A stretch of 31,189 nucleotides of DNA from Gallionella sp. (GCA_029850565.1 JARCRR010000195.1:1-31189), one strand, 5' to 3'. Numbered from the stretch's first letter, positions 14,847-22,857 are shown. A program made the numbers and translations. Notes: generated from the sequence alone by a model not told the origin.

Positions 14847-16568
14847 ATGAGAACAGGATTCAATAAAACACTGACAGCGCTAGCCGTCTTGGCTGCGTTG
14901 CCATTTGCCGCCTATGCGGCCGAAGCGAATCGAGTTGCACCTGAAGTCGGGGCACACCATGCAGGCACTTCGCCAGTCGGCGCAGTGATCATGCATAAAA
15001 ACGCCAATGCTGATGCACCCAAGATGACACAGGCGGAATTCGATCAAGCACGCCAGTTATATTTCGAACGCTGTGCAGGTTGTCACGGCGTGTTACGAAA
15101 AGGGGCGACAGGCAAAGCGCTCACGCCCAGTACGACGCTCGGACAGGGAACTGAGTATCTCAAAGCATTCATCGGTTATGGCTCACCGGGCGGCATGCCC
15201 AACTTCCTGACCTCGGGTGATTTCAATGAAGCCGAAGTTGATCTGATGGCGCGTTATTTGCAGCAAGAACCACCGGTACCACCCGAGTGGGGAATGAAGG
15301 AGATGACGGAGAGCTGGAAGTTGGTCATCAAGCCGGCAGATCGTCCGAAGAAGAAGATGAACAAGGTCAACCTGAAGAACGTGTTTTCGGTGACCTTGCG
15401 CGATGCGGGCGAAGTGGCGCTGATCGATGGCGATACCAAACAAATTTGGGGCATCGTTAAGACGGGCTATGCGGTGCACATCTCGCGTGTCTCGGCATCA
15501 GGGCGTTATGTCTATGTGATCGGGCGCGATGGCAAGTTGGATCTGATCGACATGTGGTTCGAACAACCTACCGTGGTGGCGACCCTCAAGGTGGGTATCG
15601 AGGCGCGTTCAGTTGAGACATCCAAGTTCAAAGGTTTCGAAGATAAATACGCGGTCGCAGGATCGTACTGGCCGCCTCAATACGTCATCACCGAAGGGGA
15701 CACGCTCAAGCCACTGAAGATAGTCTCCTCGCGCGGCATGACCGTGGATGGCGAATATCATCCCGAGCCGCGTGTCGCTTCCATCGTGGCGTCGCCGCAC
15801 AAACCAGAGTGGGTCATCAACCTCAAAGAGACCGGCATGATCCAGTTGGTGGATTATTCCGATATCAAGAACTTGAAGACCACCACCATCGAGTCTGCCA
15901 AGTTCCTGCATGACGGCGGCTGGGATTCGACCAAGCGTTATTTTCTGGTGGCTGCCAATGCATCCAACAAGGTGGCAGTAGTGGATACCAAGTTGGGAAA
16001 ACTGGCCGCCTTGGTCGAGACGCAGCCCAAGCCGCATCCGGGTCGTGGCGCTAACTTCGTGCATCCGAAGTTCGGTCCGGTGTGGGCGACATCCCATCTG
16101 GGGGCAGACGTGATCACCTTGATCGGTACCGATCCCGTCAAACATCCAAAGCAAGCTTGGAAAGTAGTACAGGAATTACAGAATCACGGCGGCGGTTCGT
16201 TGTTCGTGAAGACGCATCCAAAATCCAAGAACCTGTGGGCAGATGCGCCGTTGAATCCTGACAAGGATGTGTCGCAATCGGTGACGGTGTACGACATCAA
16301 GAATCTGGATAAGAAGCCTGAAGTGATCAATATCGTCAAGCTGTCTGGTTTGCCCGAAAGCAAAGCGGTGAAACGTGTGGTGCATGCCGAGTACAACATG
16401 GCCGGTGATGAAGTATGGTTCTCTTTGTGGGCAGGTAAGACGGAGCAGTCGGCCATCGTGATCATGGATGACAAGACACGCAAAGTGAAAGCGGTCATCA
16501 AGGATCCACGCCTCATCACACCGACGGGCAAGTTCAATATCTGGAACACACAAGAAGATATTTATTAG
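14847..16568 (+). CDS. nirS: Cytochrome cd1 nitrite reductase
   Basis: NirS reduces nitrite to NO in the periplasm, using heme c and heme d1. The signal peptide ends about residue 24 (FAAYA before AEAN). Heme c binds at CAGCH (76-80), with the GMPN methionine region at about 116-119. The eight-bladed propeller then follows, with d1 proximal His211 in TGYAVHISR. The two distal histidines that stabilise nitrite are His355 (FLHDGG) and His397 (PHPGRGANFVHP), 42 apart, matching Pseudomonas His327 and His369. Presence of both supports NirS rather than its relatives NirN or NirF. Three ATG codons stand in a row at 14841, 14844 and 14847; the last has the best distance (6 bases) from GAGGAG. No heme d1 biosynthesis genes are in the window. 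Terminators lie on both sides, so it is its own unit. Confidence 0.95.
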   Translation: MRTGFNKTLTALAVLAALPFAAYAAEANRVAPEVGAHHAGTSPVGAVIMHKNANADAPKMTQAEFDQARQLYFERCAGCHGVLRKGATGKALTPSTTLGQGTEYLKAFIGYGSPGGMPNFLTSGDFNEAEVDLMARYLQQEPPVPPEWGMKEMTESWKLVIKPADRPKKKMNKVNLKNVFSVTLRDAGEVALIDGDTKQIWGIVKTGYAVHISRVSASGRYVYVIGRDGKLDLIDMWFEQPTVVATLKVGIEARSVETSKFKGFEDKYAVAGSYWPPQYVITEGDTLKPLKIVSSRGMTVDGEYHPEPRVASIVASPHKPEWVINLKETGMIQLVDYSDIKNLKTTTIESAKFLHDGGWDSTKRYFLVAANASNKVAVVDTKLGKLAALVETQPKPHPGRGANFVHPKFGPVWATSHLGADVITLIGTDPVKHPKQAWKVVQELQNHGGGSLFVKTHPKSKNLWADAPLNPDKDVSQSVTVYDIKNLDKKPEVINIVKLSGLPESKAVKRVVHAEYNMAGDEVWFSLWAGKTEQSAIVIMDDKTRKVKAVIKDPRLITPTGKFNIWNTQEDIY

Positions 16569-16588
16569 GTCGTAGCAAGTCCCGCAAG

Positions 16589-16612
16589 GGGCGGGTTCAT
16601 CCCGCCCTTTTT
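16589..16612 (+). terminator. Rho-independent terminator after nirS
   Basis: GGGCGGG and CCCGCCC pair perfectly around TTCAT and are followed by TTTTT. It lies 20 bases after the nirS stop and only about 13 bases before the TonB receptor start. Confidence 0.9.
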
Positions 16613-16624
16613 CAGCATAAGAAG

Positions 16625-18886
16625 ATGATGAATACTCAATCAAGAATTACTACAAAATTATTCCTGTCGTCGTTCATTGCTATTGCGCCCGTGGCGGCGT
16701 GGGCGGAAGAAGACGGCAACAAATTATTGTTGGATGAAGTGGTCGTGACTGCCACAAGAACTGGCGTGACGGCTTCTGATGCGCCTGCCGCAGTCACAGT
16801 AGTCAAAGCAAGCGACATACAGAGCAAGAATGCATCCCGCTTGGGCGATGCGCTGGATCAAGTGCCCAGCCTCTATTTGCGTGGTGGTGCACTGGGGCAA
16901 TCACAAGGCACGGTCGGTACGAGCGGCATGTCTTTGCGCGGTATAGACCAGACGCGGACATTGGTTTTGCTGGATGGACAACCCATCCAGGATGCAGCCA
17001 CGGGTAAGGTGAATTGGCGTGTGCCATTCGTTGAGGATATCGAGCGCGTCGAAGTCGTACCGGGCGCTTTCTCTTCCTTGTACGGTAGTAATGCCATCGG
17101 CGGTGTGGTCAACATCATCACCAAGCAACCGGACAAACGCGAGCTGACGGCTAAGATCAAAAAGGGCTGGGGTGATACCAGCGGTGAGGATGCCAGCTTC
17201 TATTTCCGCGACAAGATGGAGAATGGGCTGGGTTTTGCGGGCGGAGTTGGTCGTCAAATACGCGATAGCTATGTGAACGATTTCATTGTTAGAGCACCAT
17301 CGTGTCCTCCTGCGCCAGCACTTTGTACGCCGGGCACTGTTGTTAATGGAGCACAAGCCATCACCACGCGTGAAGGTGTGCCCACCTATCTGCTTGGCGA
17401 CTTGGGCAGAACGCCGTGGCAAGCGAACAATGCAGCCGTCAAACTTTTCTATGATTCGGACGCTGGCGGCAAAGTGTTCGCGGGCATCAATCATCAAGAA
17501 ACCAAGGTGGGTTACACCCAGTTTAATTCTTATCTCAGCAACGCAACGACGGGTGCGCCTGTGACAAGCGGTACACTCGGCATCAACGGGCGACGCGTCA
17601 CATTCGCGAATGCGGATTTCGCACCTCTCTCTTCGTTGCCGCTATACGAAGCGTCGACTCGATATTTCGCCGGATATGATGGACGCATCGGCAATGACAT
17701 GCTGTTTAAGATTGACCTTGCCAAGATCGAACGTGCATACAACTTTTCGGCAGCGGGTGCGACCGCACTGTGGAATAGCGGCACGGGGTCTTGGTCTGAT
17801 ACGCCCAACAGCGGTGTCGATGGCACAGCACAATTGAGCTTTCCATTTGGCAACGACCATTTTATGGTCAGCGGATTGGCGCTGCATCAGGATTCGGTGA
17901 ATCAGAGGGTCTACGCACTGTCCAACTGGCGCGATCCGGCCACCAGGACGGCGCTGAGCAGTGGCTATAACGGTCACTCGAGCACGACCTCCGTTTTTGT
18001 GCAGGACGAATTCAGTGCGACAGAAGCGCTGAAGGTCTATCTGGGCGGGCGCTGGGATGAATGGCGTGCACAAGGCGATAACTTTGTTGTCGCGCCAGCC
18101 AGTACGACAAAATATGCAGAGCGCAAAGTCTTCGCGTTCAGTCCCAAGGTGTCTGCAACTTATAAACCGATGGAGTCGCTGGTATTGCGCACGTCCTTCG
18201 GGCGCTCTTTCCGTGCGCCGACCAATCAGGACCTCTATAGCTCATCCACCAGCCGGGGCAGGACGACGACCGGCGATCCCAACCTGCAGCCGGAGCAGGC
18301 GGAGACGTTGGAAATGGGCGGGGAGTGGCGTGCCAGCGCAGCGATCAAGTTGACGGCGACTGTTTACGAGACTCGACTCAGCGACCTGATCTATGTGAAA
18401 CAAGTCACCACGGTCGCACCGCTTCTCTCGCAACGCATCAACGCGGGAAAGGCGAGAGTGCGCGGCGTAGAACTGGGCGCATCTCACGAGTTGACAAGCT
18501 GGTTGGCGGTGGATGCCAACTACGCGTATATCGATTCCAGGATCTTGGAGAACGCAGCCGACCCTTTGAGCGTCGGCAAGCGGTTGACCGATGCACCCAG
18601 AAACATCATCGGCATCGGCATGACGGCACATCGGGACGCTTGGTCCGGCAACGTGAATGCGCGTCACGTGAGTCATATCTTTTGGAATGCGCAGAACACC
18701 GACGTGATAGAGGGGGTGCCCGGCAGCTACGATGCGCACACCATGGTGAACGCCAAAATCGGTTATGCGTTCACCCAGATGGTGAAAGGTTCGGTAGCAA
18801 TCAACAATCTGCTGGATACCAAAGCCTATTCCTACTTTCTACTTCCTAGGCGCAATCTCGCCGCTGAATTGGAATTCTCCTTCTGA
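16625..18886 (+). CDS. TonB-dependent outer-membrane receptor
   Basis: The 753-residue protein imports a scarce ligand (iron chelate, copper, heme or cobalamin class) across the outer membrane using TonB. The signal peptide ends PVAAWA before EEDG. The plug begins DEVVVTATRTG near residue 38 and has the family blocks VLLDGQPI, FVEDIERVEVVPGAFSSLYG and IGGVVNIITK. The barrel ends in the usual terminal phenylalanine (ELEFSF). An extracellular segment at about 225-240 carries two cysteines seven apart (PSCPPAPALCTP), possibly a disulfide loop that contacts ligand. ATG 16625 or 16628 are both possible. It lies downstream of the nirS terminator and 11 bases upstream of the NnrS frame, so it may be co-transcribed with the NO-related genes. 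The ligand is not told by sequence; iron or copper for the heme and copper enzymes is a guess. Confidence 0.85.
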   Translation: MMNTQSRITTKLFLSSFIAIAPVAAWAEEDGNKLLLDEVVVTATRTGVTASDAPAAVTVVKASDIQSKNASRLGDALDQVPSLYLRGGALGQSQGTVGTSGMSLRGIDQTRTLVLLDGQPIQDAATGKVNWRVPFVEDIERVEVVPGAFSSLYGSNAIGGVVNIITKQPDKRELTAKIKKGWGDTSGEDASFYFRDKMENGLGFAGGVGRQIRDSYVNDFIVRAPSCPPAPALCTPGTVVNGAQAITTREGVPTYLLGDLGRTPWQANNAAVKLFYDSDAGGKVFAGINHQETKVGYTQFNSYLSNATTGAPVTSGTLGINGRRVTFANADFAPLSSLPLYEASTRYFAGYDGRIGNDMLFKIDLAKIERAYNFSAAGATALWNSGTGSWSDTPNSGVDGTAQLSFPFGNDHFMVSGLALHQDSVNQRVYALSNWRDPATRTALSSGYNGHSSTTSVFVQDEFSATEALKVYLGGRWDEWRAQGDNFVVAPASTTKYAERKVFAFSPKVSATYKPMESLVLRTSFGRSFRAPTNQDLYSSSTSRGRTTTGDPNLQPEQAETLEMGGEWRASAAIKLTATVYETRLSDLIYVKQVTTVAPLLSQRINAGKARVRGVELGASHELTSWLAVDANYAYIDSRILENAADPLSVGKRLTDAPRNIIGIGMTAHRDAWSGNVNARHVSHIFWNAQNTDVIEGVPGSYDAHTMVNAKIGYAFTQMVKGSVAINNLLDTKAYSYFLLPRRNLAAELEFSF

Positions 18887-18936
18887 TAACGGCACGTATG
18901 AAGCTATGCGTGCCACCCGCAATATACAAACACACT

Positions 18937-20151
18937 ATGCTAAAAAACTTTACCGCTGTACCTCATCGCGTCATGTTCTTTGCAGGCGCGCTGCAAGCCC
19001 TTGTTGTCATGCTGTGGTGGTCGATCGAGCTGGCGACACGCTACGGCATCATTGGCGCACCGTTGCGTTGGATGATCGCCCCCGCTGCCGCACATGCTTA
19101 TCTGATGATCTACAGCTTGCTGCCATTCTTCATGTTCGGTTTCCTGATGACCACCTTCCCACGCTGGATGGCAGGCACAGAGATACCCGCACGGCGTTAC
19201 GTTCCCGCATTCGCTTTTTTGTCGCTGGGCGCGGCAGGCTTTTATCCGGGCTTGGTGTTGGGGAATGCGACCCTGATCGTGGCGATAGCCAGTGCCCTGG
19301 CGGGGTGGGGCATCGCACTTTACGCACTGCTGCGCGTGTTGCTGGATACCAGACCGGGCGACAAGCGCCACCCCATCGTGCTTTTCATTGCTTTCACCAT
19401 GGGCTGGTGCGGCCTTGCCAGTTATCTTGCCTGGTTGCTTACGGGGACCGACGCTTTCCTGAATTTCTCCATCCAGAGCGGGCTGTGGTTCTTCCTGATG
19501 CCAATGTTCGCCGGCGTTGCGCACCGCATGATCCCTTTCTTTACCGGCAATGCGCTGTCGCAACCCAACGTGCCGCGTCCGTTCTGGCCATGGTGGACGA
19601 TGTTGACGGCCAGCGTCGCACATGGGCTGCTGGCATTCGCGGGGGCGACGCAATGCCTGTGGTTGGTCGATGCACCGCTGGCAGCAGCGGCGCTGTATCT
19701 CAGTTATCTGTGGGGCTTCCGCCGTAGCTTGGGCAACCCTTTGCTGGCTGTGTTGCATGTGGGCTTCGCGTGGATGGGTATCGCCATGCTGCTGTATGCC
19801 GTGCAGAGTTTCGTGCTGTTCGCCAGTCACGGTGCAATACCGATGTGGGGCTTTGCGCCCCTGCATGCGCTCACCATCGGCTGTTATGCCACCCTGATGA
19901 TCGGTATGGGGACGCGCGTCACGCTCGGGCATTCCGGCCTGCCATTCAATATCGGCACTTCCATCAAACTCATGTTCGTGGGGATGCAGCTGGTCGCGCT
20001 GGTGCGCGTGCTGGCGGATGTGTTGCCGCTGCAAAGCGGCTACGTGTGGTATGTCGTATCGGCGTTGGGCTGGCTGGCCTGCTTCTCGCCCTGGGTGTTG
20101 CGTTACCTGCCAGCCTACTGGCGCCCGCGTGCGGATGGGCAACCGGGTTGA
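18937..20151 (+). CDS. nnrS: NnrS-family heme/copper membrane protein
   Basis: NnrS proteins are 11- to 12-helix membrane proteins with heme and copper that protect cells from NO stress and are usually controlled by NO-responsive regulators. Family features here are HAYLMIYSLLPFFMFGFLMTTFPRWM in the third helix, FFLMPMFAGVAHRMIPFFTGNAL, the HALTIGCYATLMIGMGTRVTLGHSG block, and many conserved membrane histidines that could bind heme. Start: ATG at 18937 (404 residues) matches the usual length of the N-terminal tail; ATG at 18898 would add 13 residues, and neither has a clear ribosome site. It follows the TonB receptor closely and precedes the cytochrome c'-like gene, consistent with a shared NO-response transcript. 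Part of the coding region has a long minus-strand shadow frame that is not a gene. Confidence 0.9.
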   Translation: MLKNFTAVPHRVMFFAGALQALVVMLWWSIELATRYGIIGAPLRWMIAPAAAHAYLMIYSLLPFFMFGFLMTTFPRWMAGTEIPARRYVPAFAFLSLGAAGFYPGLVLGNATLIVAIASALAGWGIALYALLRVLLDTRPGDKRHPIVLFIAFTMGWCGLASYLAWLLTGTDAFLNFSIQSGLWFFLMPMFAGVAHRMIPFFTGNALSQPNVPRPFWPWWTMLTASVAHGLLAFAGATQCLWLVDAPLAAAALYLSYLWGFRRSLGNPLLAVLHVGFAWMGIAMLLYAVQSFVLFASHGAIPMWGFAPLHALTIGCYATLMIGMGTRVTLGHSGLPFNIGTSIKLMFVGMQLVALVRVLADVLPLQSGYVWYVVSALGWLACFSPWVLRYLPAYWRPRADGQPG

Positions 20152-20159
20152 CCGAAATG

Positions 20160-20183
20160 TGCGCTCATGATTCATGCTGCGCA
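20160..20183. repeat. Imperfect inverted repeat ahead of the cytochrome c'-like gene
   Basis: TGCGC and CATG recur in mirror order around ATT: TGCGC-T-CATG on the left against CATG-CT-GCGCA on the right. It sits in the 58-base gap after nnrS. With no T-run it is not a good terminator; an operator is possible but unsupported. Confidence 0.3.
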
Positions 20184-20209
20184 TTGGAAATTCACTTGAG
20201 GAAACTACG

Positions 20210-20677
20210 ATGAAGAATTGCAAATTGAGTTGGATTTTGGTTGCCGTGCTGACCATTATTGTTGCCGCATTGGGATACAAATTCACGGTCGGCAATGTGC
20301 AACCCTCTGACGATGGGCGGCAAGCGGTCATGTTGAGTAAAGATGAACGTAATGCGCTGCTGTTAGAGATGCGTGTGTGGTTGCAAAGTTCGCAAGGCAT
20401 CTTGGCGGCCGCATCAGAGAAGAATTTTGATGCCGTCATCAAGTCTGCCAAAGCATCCGGCATGGAAGCCGAGGCAGATACACCGGGTTCCTTGTTCAGG
20501 AAGATCCCGGTCGAGATGAAGGCGCTGGGTTTCGATACGCGGAGTAAGTTCGATGAGATCGCTATGGAAGCTGCAAAGTCGAAGGATGGTAGTCTCGTCG
20601 TCAAGAAATTGAGTATGGCAATGAATAACTGTATCGCCTGCCATGAGATGTATCGCTTCGTTGAAGAAACCAAATAA
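20210..20677 (+). CDS. Membrane-anchored cytochrome c'-like (class II) protein
   Basis: This 155-residue protein has one N-terminal membrane helix (about 8-22) and a helical domain, with a single c-type heme motif CIACH at 141-145, ten residues from the end. A heme site near the C-terminus of a four-helix domain is the layout of class II cytochromes c'. Members bind NO in the periplasm, and some protect cells from it; here the setting after nnrS fits, but the sequence is divergent and that job is inferred. The signal anchor may not be cleaved, since no clear AxA site follows. The start at ATG 20210 has TGAGGAAA upstream; an earlier in-frame ATG at 20174 precedes the ribosome site and is rejected. 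The next membrane protein starts 17 bases later. Confidence 0.72.
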   Translation: MKNCKLSWILVAVLTIIVAALGYKFTVGNVQPSDDGRQAVMLSKDERNALLLEMRVWLQSSQGILAAASEKNFDAVIKSAKASGMEAEADTPGSLFRKIPVEMKALGFDTRSKFDEIAMEAAKSKDGSLVVKKLSMAMNNCIACHEMYRFVEETK

Positions 20678-20694
20678 TCCAAGGAGACATAAGC

Positions 20695-21102
20695 ATGACG
20701 ACACTCAAACAACCCCGAGGCTGGCTGATAAGTTCACTCGCTATCGTGGCAATCCTGTTTGGTTTGATGACGATCAAGGAGGGTGGGGCAGTGTTGCTGG
20801 GAGATGAAGCGGCAGTTGCTGCGGCAGGAAACTATGTGCCATTCGTACTCTGGTTCAATTTTCTGTCGGGCTTTGCCTACATCGCTGCGGGTGTCGGATT
20901 GTGGCTACAGCAACGTTGGGCGGTTTGGCTAGCGGTGGCAATTGCCGCCGCTATCGCACTCACATTCGCCGCCTTCGGTATGCACATCAACTCCGGCGGC
21001 GCTTATGAGCAACGTACGCTCATTGCGATGAGTATGCGTACTGCGGTTTGGTTCGTGATCGCGGGTGTAACGACTCAACTATTGTTGCGTAAACGTATTT
21101 GA
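20695..21102 (+). CDS. Four-helix membrane protein of unknown function
   Basis: I do not recognise the family. The 135-residue product has four predicted helices, about residues 9-27, 47-67, 72-95 and 111-129, short loops and a basic C-terminus (LLLRKRI), so both ends are probably inside. No cysteine or clear heme ligand is seen, apart from a histidine in FGMHINSGG. ATG 20695 follows AAGGAGACATAAGC, a good ribosome site. It lies 17 bases after the cytochrome c'-like gene and appears to be the last gene of the plus-strand NO island, ending at a hairpin shared with the converging barrel gene. An NO-related role is inferred from position only. Confidence 0.7.
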   Translation: MTTLKQPRGWLISSLAIVAILFGLMTIKEGGAVLLGDEAAVAAAGNYVPFVLWFNFLSGFAYIAAGVGLWLQQRWAVWLAVAIAAAIALTFAAFGMHINSGGAYEQRTLIAMSMRTAVWFVIAGVTTQLLLRKRI

Positions 21103-21113
21103 AGTGCATGTGA

Positions 21114-21155
21114 AAGGGGAGCCGATCTTGTCGTTCGAGATTCGGCTTCCCCCTT
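21114..21155. terminator. Bulged hairpin between converging genes
   Basis: AAGGGG-A-GCCGA pairs with TCGGC-TT-CCCCCTT, extended inward by TCT/AGA, leaving a 9-base loop with small bulges. It lies at the meeting point of the four-helix protein and the barrel gene and overlaps the latter's stop codon. There is no long T-run on either side. Confidence 0.55.
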
Positions 21156-21951
21156 AAAAGGTTGCTGCAATTGACATGCCGAACCCGCTGTCGGCACTGC
21201 CGGCCGAGAATCCCTTGAACACATAGCCGCGCAGATAGATGTTCTCGCTCAACCCCTGACTTGCATAGAGTGTCGCATCCTTCTGTTCTGCACCTGTGGC
21301 AGAAGCCTTCTGTGCGTATCGGTAATCCATTCCGATGCGCGTCTGGTCACCGAGGCGGTAGCCAGTGCCGATCGAGCCGAAGAACACGTTGTTCATCGGT
21401 GCGGCGGTCGAGCTACCCACCACTTCGTAGCCGAGGGAGAAACTGGGGGAGAGATCGCCGACACTCGTGTAGGCAACCATCTGTGCTGAATAATCGTTCA
21501 AGCCGGAACCGAACGCTTTGCTTGCGGTGCCGAATTTGATCCGGCCAGTGAGGTCGATACCTGAATCCGATTCATCGCTTGAATAGAGGTTGTAGGTCGC
21601 CATCGTGACCACATCACCCAGGCCGGATTGTGTTGTTCGAGTCTTCATCATTGTCGTTGTCGTGGTGGTGGCATGTCTACCGCCTGTTCTTCCGCTGACG
21701 ACCACATCGCCTTCGCCAGTGACGATCAGAAAGGGTACTGTTAATTTCAAAGTCCACGCGCCGGTTTCATAGAGCGCATTCACCGGAACCGAAACAGTGT
21801 TGGTCACTGATGCAGTGCCATACTTGCCCGCGCTGTAATCAAAGCCGCTGCTCAAAGTGAGGTAAGTGTCTTCATCCGCGTGAGCGTCGGGGGAAGCCAG
21901 TATGGCAACTCCCATCAATGCGCTTGCTATCCAATTATTTTGTCGTCTCAT
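21154..21951 (-). CDS. Outer-membrane beta-barrel protein, channel-like
   Basis: The 265-residue product has a signal peptide (MRRQNNWIASALMG, ending PDAHA before DEDT) and alternating hydrophobic strands throughout, with a terminal phenylalanine (SIAATF), as in outer-membrane barrels. A threonine run (TTTTTT, then MMKTRTTQ) at about residues 96-110 should be a surface loop. The pattern SGLGDVVTMATYNLYSS and FGTASKAFGSGLNDYSAQMVAYTS is reminiscent of the transporter/MetA-pathway barrel family, but I cannot name it firmly. The TTG at 21972 and ATGs at 21960 and 21951 are in frame; 21951 has the best spacing from AAGGA. It is the last of three minus-strand genes driven from the divergent region of the second two-component pair, 17 bases after the previous gene. 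Confidence 0.72.
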   Translation of the reverse strand: MRRQNNWIASALMGVAILASPDAHADEDTYLTLSSGFDYSAGKYGTASVTNTVSVPVNALYETGAWTLKLTVPFLIVTGEGDVVVSGRTGGRHATTTTTTMMKTRTTQSGLGDVVTMATYNLYSSDESDSGIDLTGRIKFGTASKAFGSGLNDYSAQMVAYTSVGDLSPSFSLGYEVVGSSTAAPMNNVFFGSIGTGYRLGDQTRIGMDYRYAQKASATGAEQKDATLYASQGLSENIYLRGYVFKGFSAGSADSGFGMSIAATF

Positions 21952-21968
21952 GTTTGTCATATCCTTGA

Positions 21969-22313
21969 TCAACGGTTGCGCCCGCCACCTCGTTGCATCG
22001 CGCCGCCCCGGTCACCACTCATGCGTGCGGCTCTATCGCTTCGTTCTGCGCGCGCACGATAGCCTTGACCATAGCCCGTATCTGGTTTGGTTTGTGTCAC
22101 TTCCGCCGCATTAGATTCCACTTTGTTTTGTGGAGACTGAGCGGCTTGTTCAATCTGATTCTGGAGTCGAGTGCGGTAAGCTTCGTACTCTTGTGGAGTC
22201 ATGGTTTGGTGTTGCGCAATCTCGGAGGGGATTTCCCCTTCAGCCCATGCCATGTTGACGCCCAGGCATGGACAGATGAGGATAGCTGCGAACAATGAGT
22301 ATGAGGTTTTCAT
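21969..22313 (-). CDS. Small exported protein with MTPQEYEAYR motif and Arg/Gly-rich tail
   Basis: This 114-residue protein has a signal peptide (about 1-24, ending NMAWA before EGEI), a single helical unit MTPQEYEAYRTRLQNQIEQA at 38-57, and a long polar region ending in an arginine- and glycine-rich tail (ERSDRAARMSGDRGG, ending RGGGRNR). The unit resembles those of the next gene upstream and of the repeat protein at 8290. ATG 22313 is preferred because AGGGA lies about ten bases before it; the longer frame starts inside the hairpin region. It is the middle gene of the operon that faces the second response regulator. I do not know its function; a secreted accessory or chaperone-like role is a guess. 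Confidence 0.65.
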   Translation of the reverse strand: MKTSYSLFAAILICPCLGVNMAWAEGEIPSEIAQHQTMTPQEYEAYRTRLQNQIEQAAQSPQNKVESNAAEVTQTKPDTGYGQGYRARAERSDRAARMSGDRGGAMQRGGGRNR

Positions 22314-22329
22314 ATTTTGTTTCATCCCT

Positions 22330-22383
22330 AAAAAGAGTTGCGAACAACTAGCTATAGAAATCAATCAGTGGTCGTTCGCAACT
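22330..22383 (-). terminator. Hairpin with T-run between the two small exported protein genes
   Basis: On the minus strand AGTTGCGAAC and GTTCGCAACT pair perfectly over 10 bp around a 28-base loop, and TCTTTTT follows directly. It ends just before the ATG region of the downstream gene. It looks like an intrinsic terminator or attenuator that would lower expression of the two downstream genes. Confidence 0.55.
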
Positions 22384-22398
22384 TTCAGGGAGACTACA

Positions 22399-22734
22399 TC
22401 AACGACCCTTTTGTCCTGCACCCGCACCTTGGCCGCCGCCAGCGCCACGCTGCGAACCGGTACCTGAGCCATCACGCGCTTTTGTGCCCTTACCCTTATT
22501 GGCGTTGCCACCCGAAGCACGCATCGCAGCACGTTGCTCCGGTGTCATCGCGGCTTGCTTTTCGGCACGATAAGCCTCGCGTTGTTCTTGTGTCATGTTC
22601 GCTGTCTCAGCCCGGTGTTGCGCGCGTACTGTGGCAGGGTCTTGTACGGCAGGGACATCGGCTGCAAAAGAAGCACCCGCAGCGACCAGCCCCATTGCCA
22701 ATAATGTGTTGAGAAGCATTGTTTTCGTTTTCAT
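22399..22734 (-). CDS. Small exported protein with MT(P/Q)EQR motifs and Gly/Lys-rich tail
   Basis: The 111-residue product has a signal peptide (1-24, ending GASFA before ADVP) and two helical units, MTQEQREAYRAEKQAA and MTPEQRAAMRA, at 47-73, set 16 residues apart. The remainder (74-111) is basic and glycine-rich, ending GQKGR. The MTPEQR unit is the same type that is repeated eight times in the protein at 8290. The start is ATG 22734 with TGGAGATC upstream; the longer frame to 22767 would place the ribosome site inside the protein and break the signal peptide. It is the first gene of its operon and lies back-to-back with the second response regulator, as the 8290 protein does with ompR. 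Function unknown. Confidence 0.7.
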   Translation of the reverse strand: MKTKTMLLNTLLAMGLVAAGASFAADVPAVQDPATVRAQHRAETANMTQEQREAYRAEKQAAMTPEQRAAMRASGGNANKGKGTKARDGSGTGSQRGAGGGQGAGAGQKGR

Positions 22735-22840
22735 GATGATCTCCAGTTGTTTAAGTAGTTTGTTCAAGATCAGGTTTCTTGCCTGACGAGTGCATGGTGC
22801 GCCTGATGCGTTACCCGGGGATTTCCGTTTCGCATCAATT

Positions 22841-22857
22841 TGTAACGATGTGTAACG
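22841..22857. promoter_or_regulatory. Direct repeat TGTAACG with 10-bp period
   Basis: TGTAACG occurs at 22841-22847 and again at 22851-22857, one helical turn apart. GTAAC-N5-GTAAC is the layout bound by OmpR-family dimers (for example CpxR GTAAA-N5-GTAAA). It lies in the divergent gap, about 53 bases before the second response regulator and 107 bases from the small exported protein gene. Binding by the neighbouring regulator is inferred. Confidence 0.5.

Noticed and set aside
18940..20712. A 590-residue open frame on the minus strand opposite nnrS and the cytochrome gene
   Set aside because: It is rich in Gln, His and Arg, has no domain, and lies exactly opposite convincing NnrS and cytochrome genes. 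It is a codon-bias shadow.
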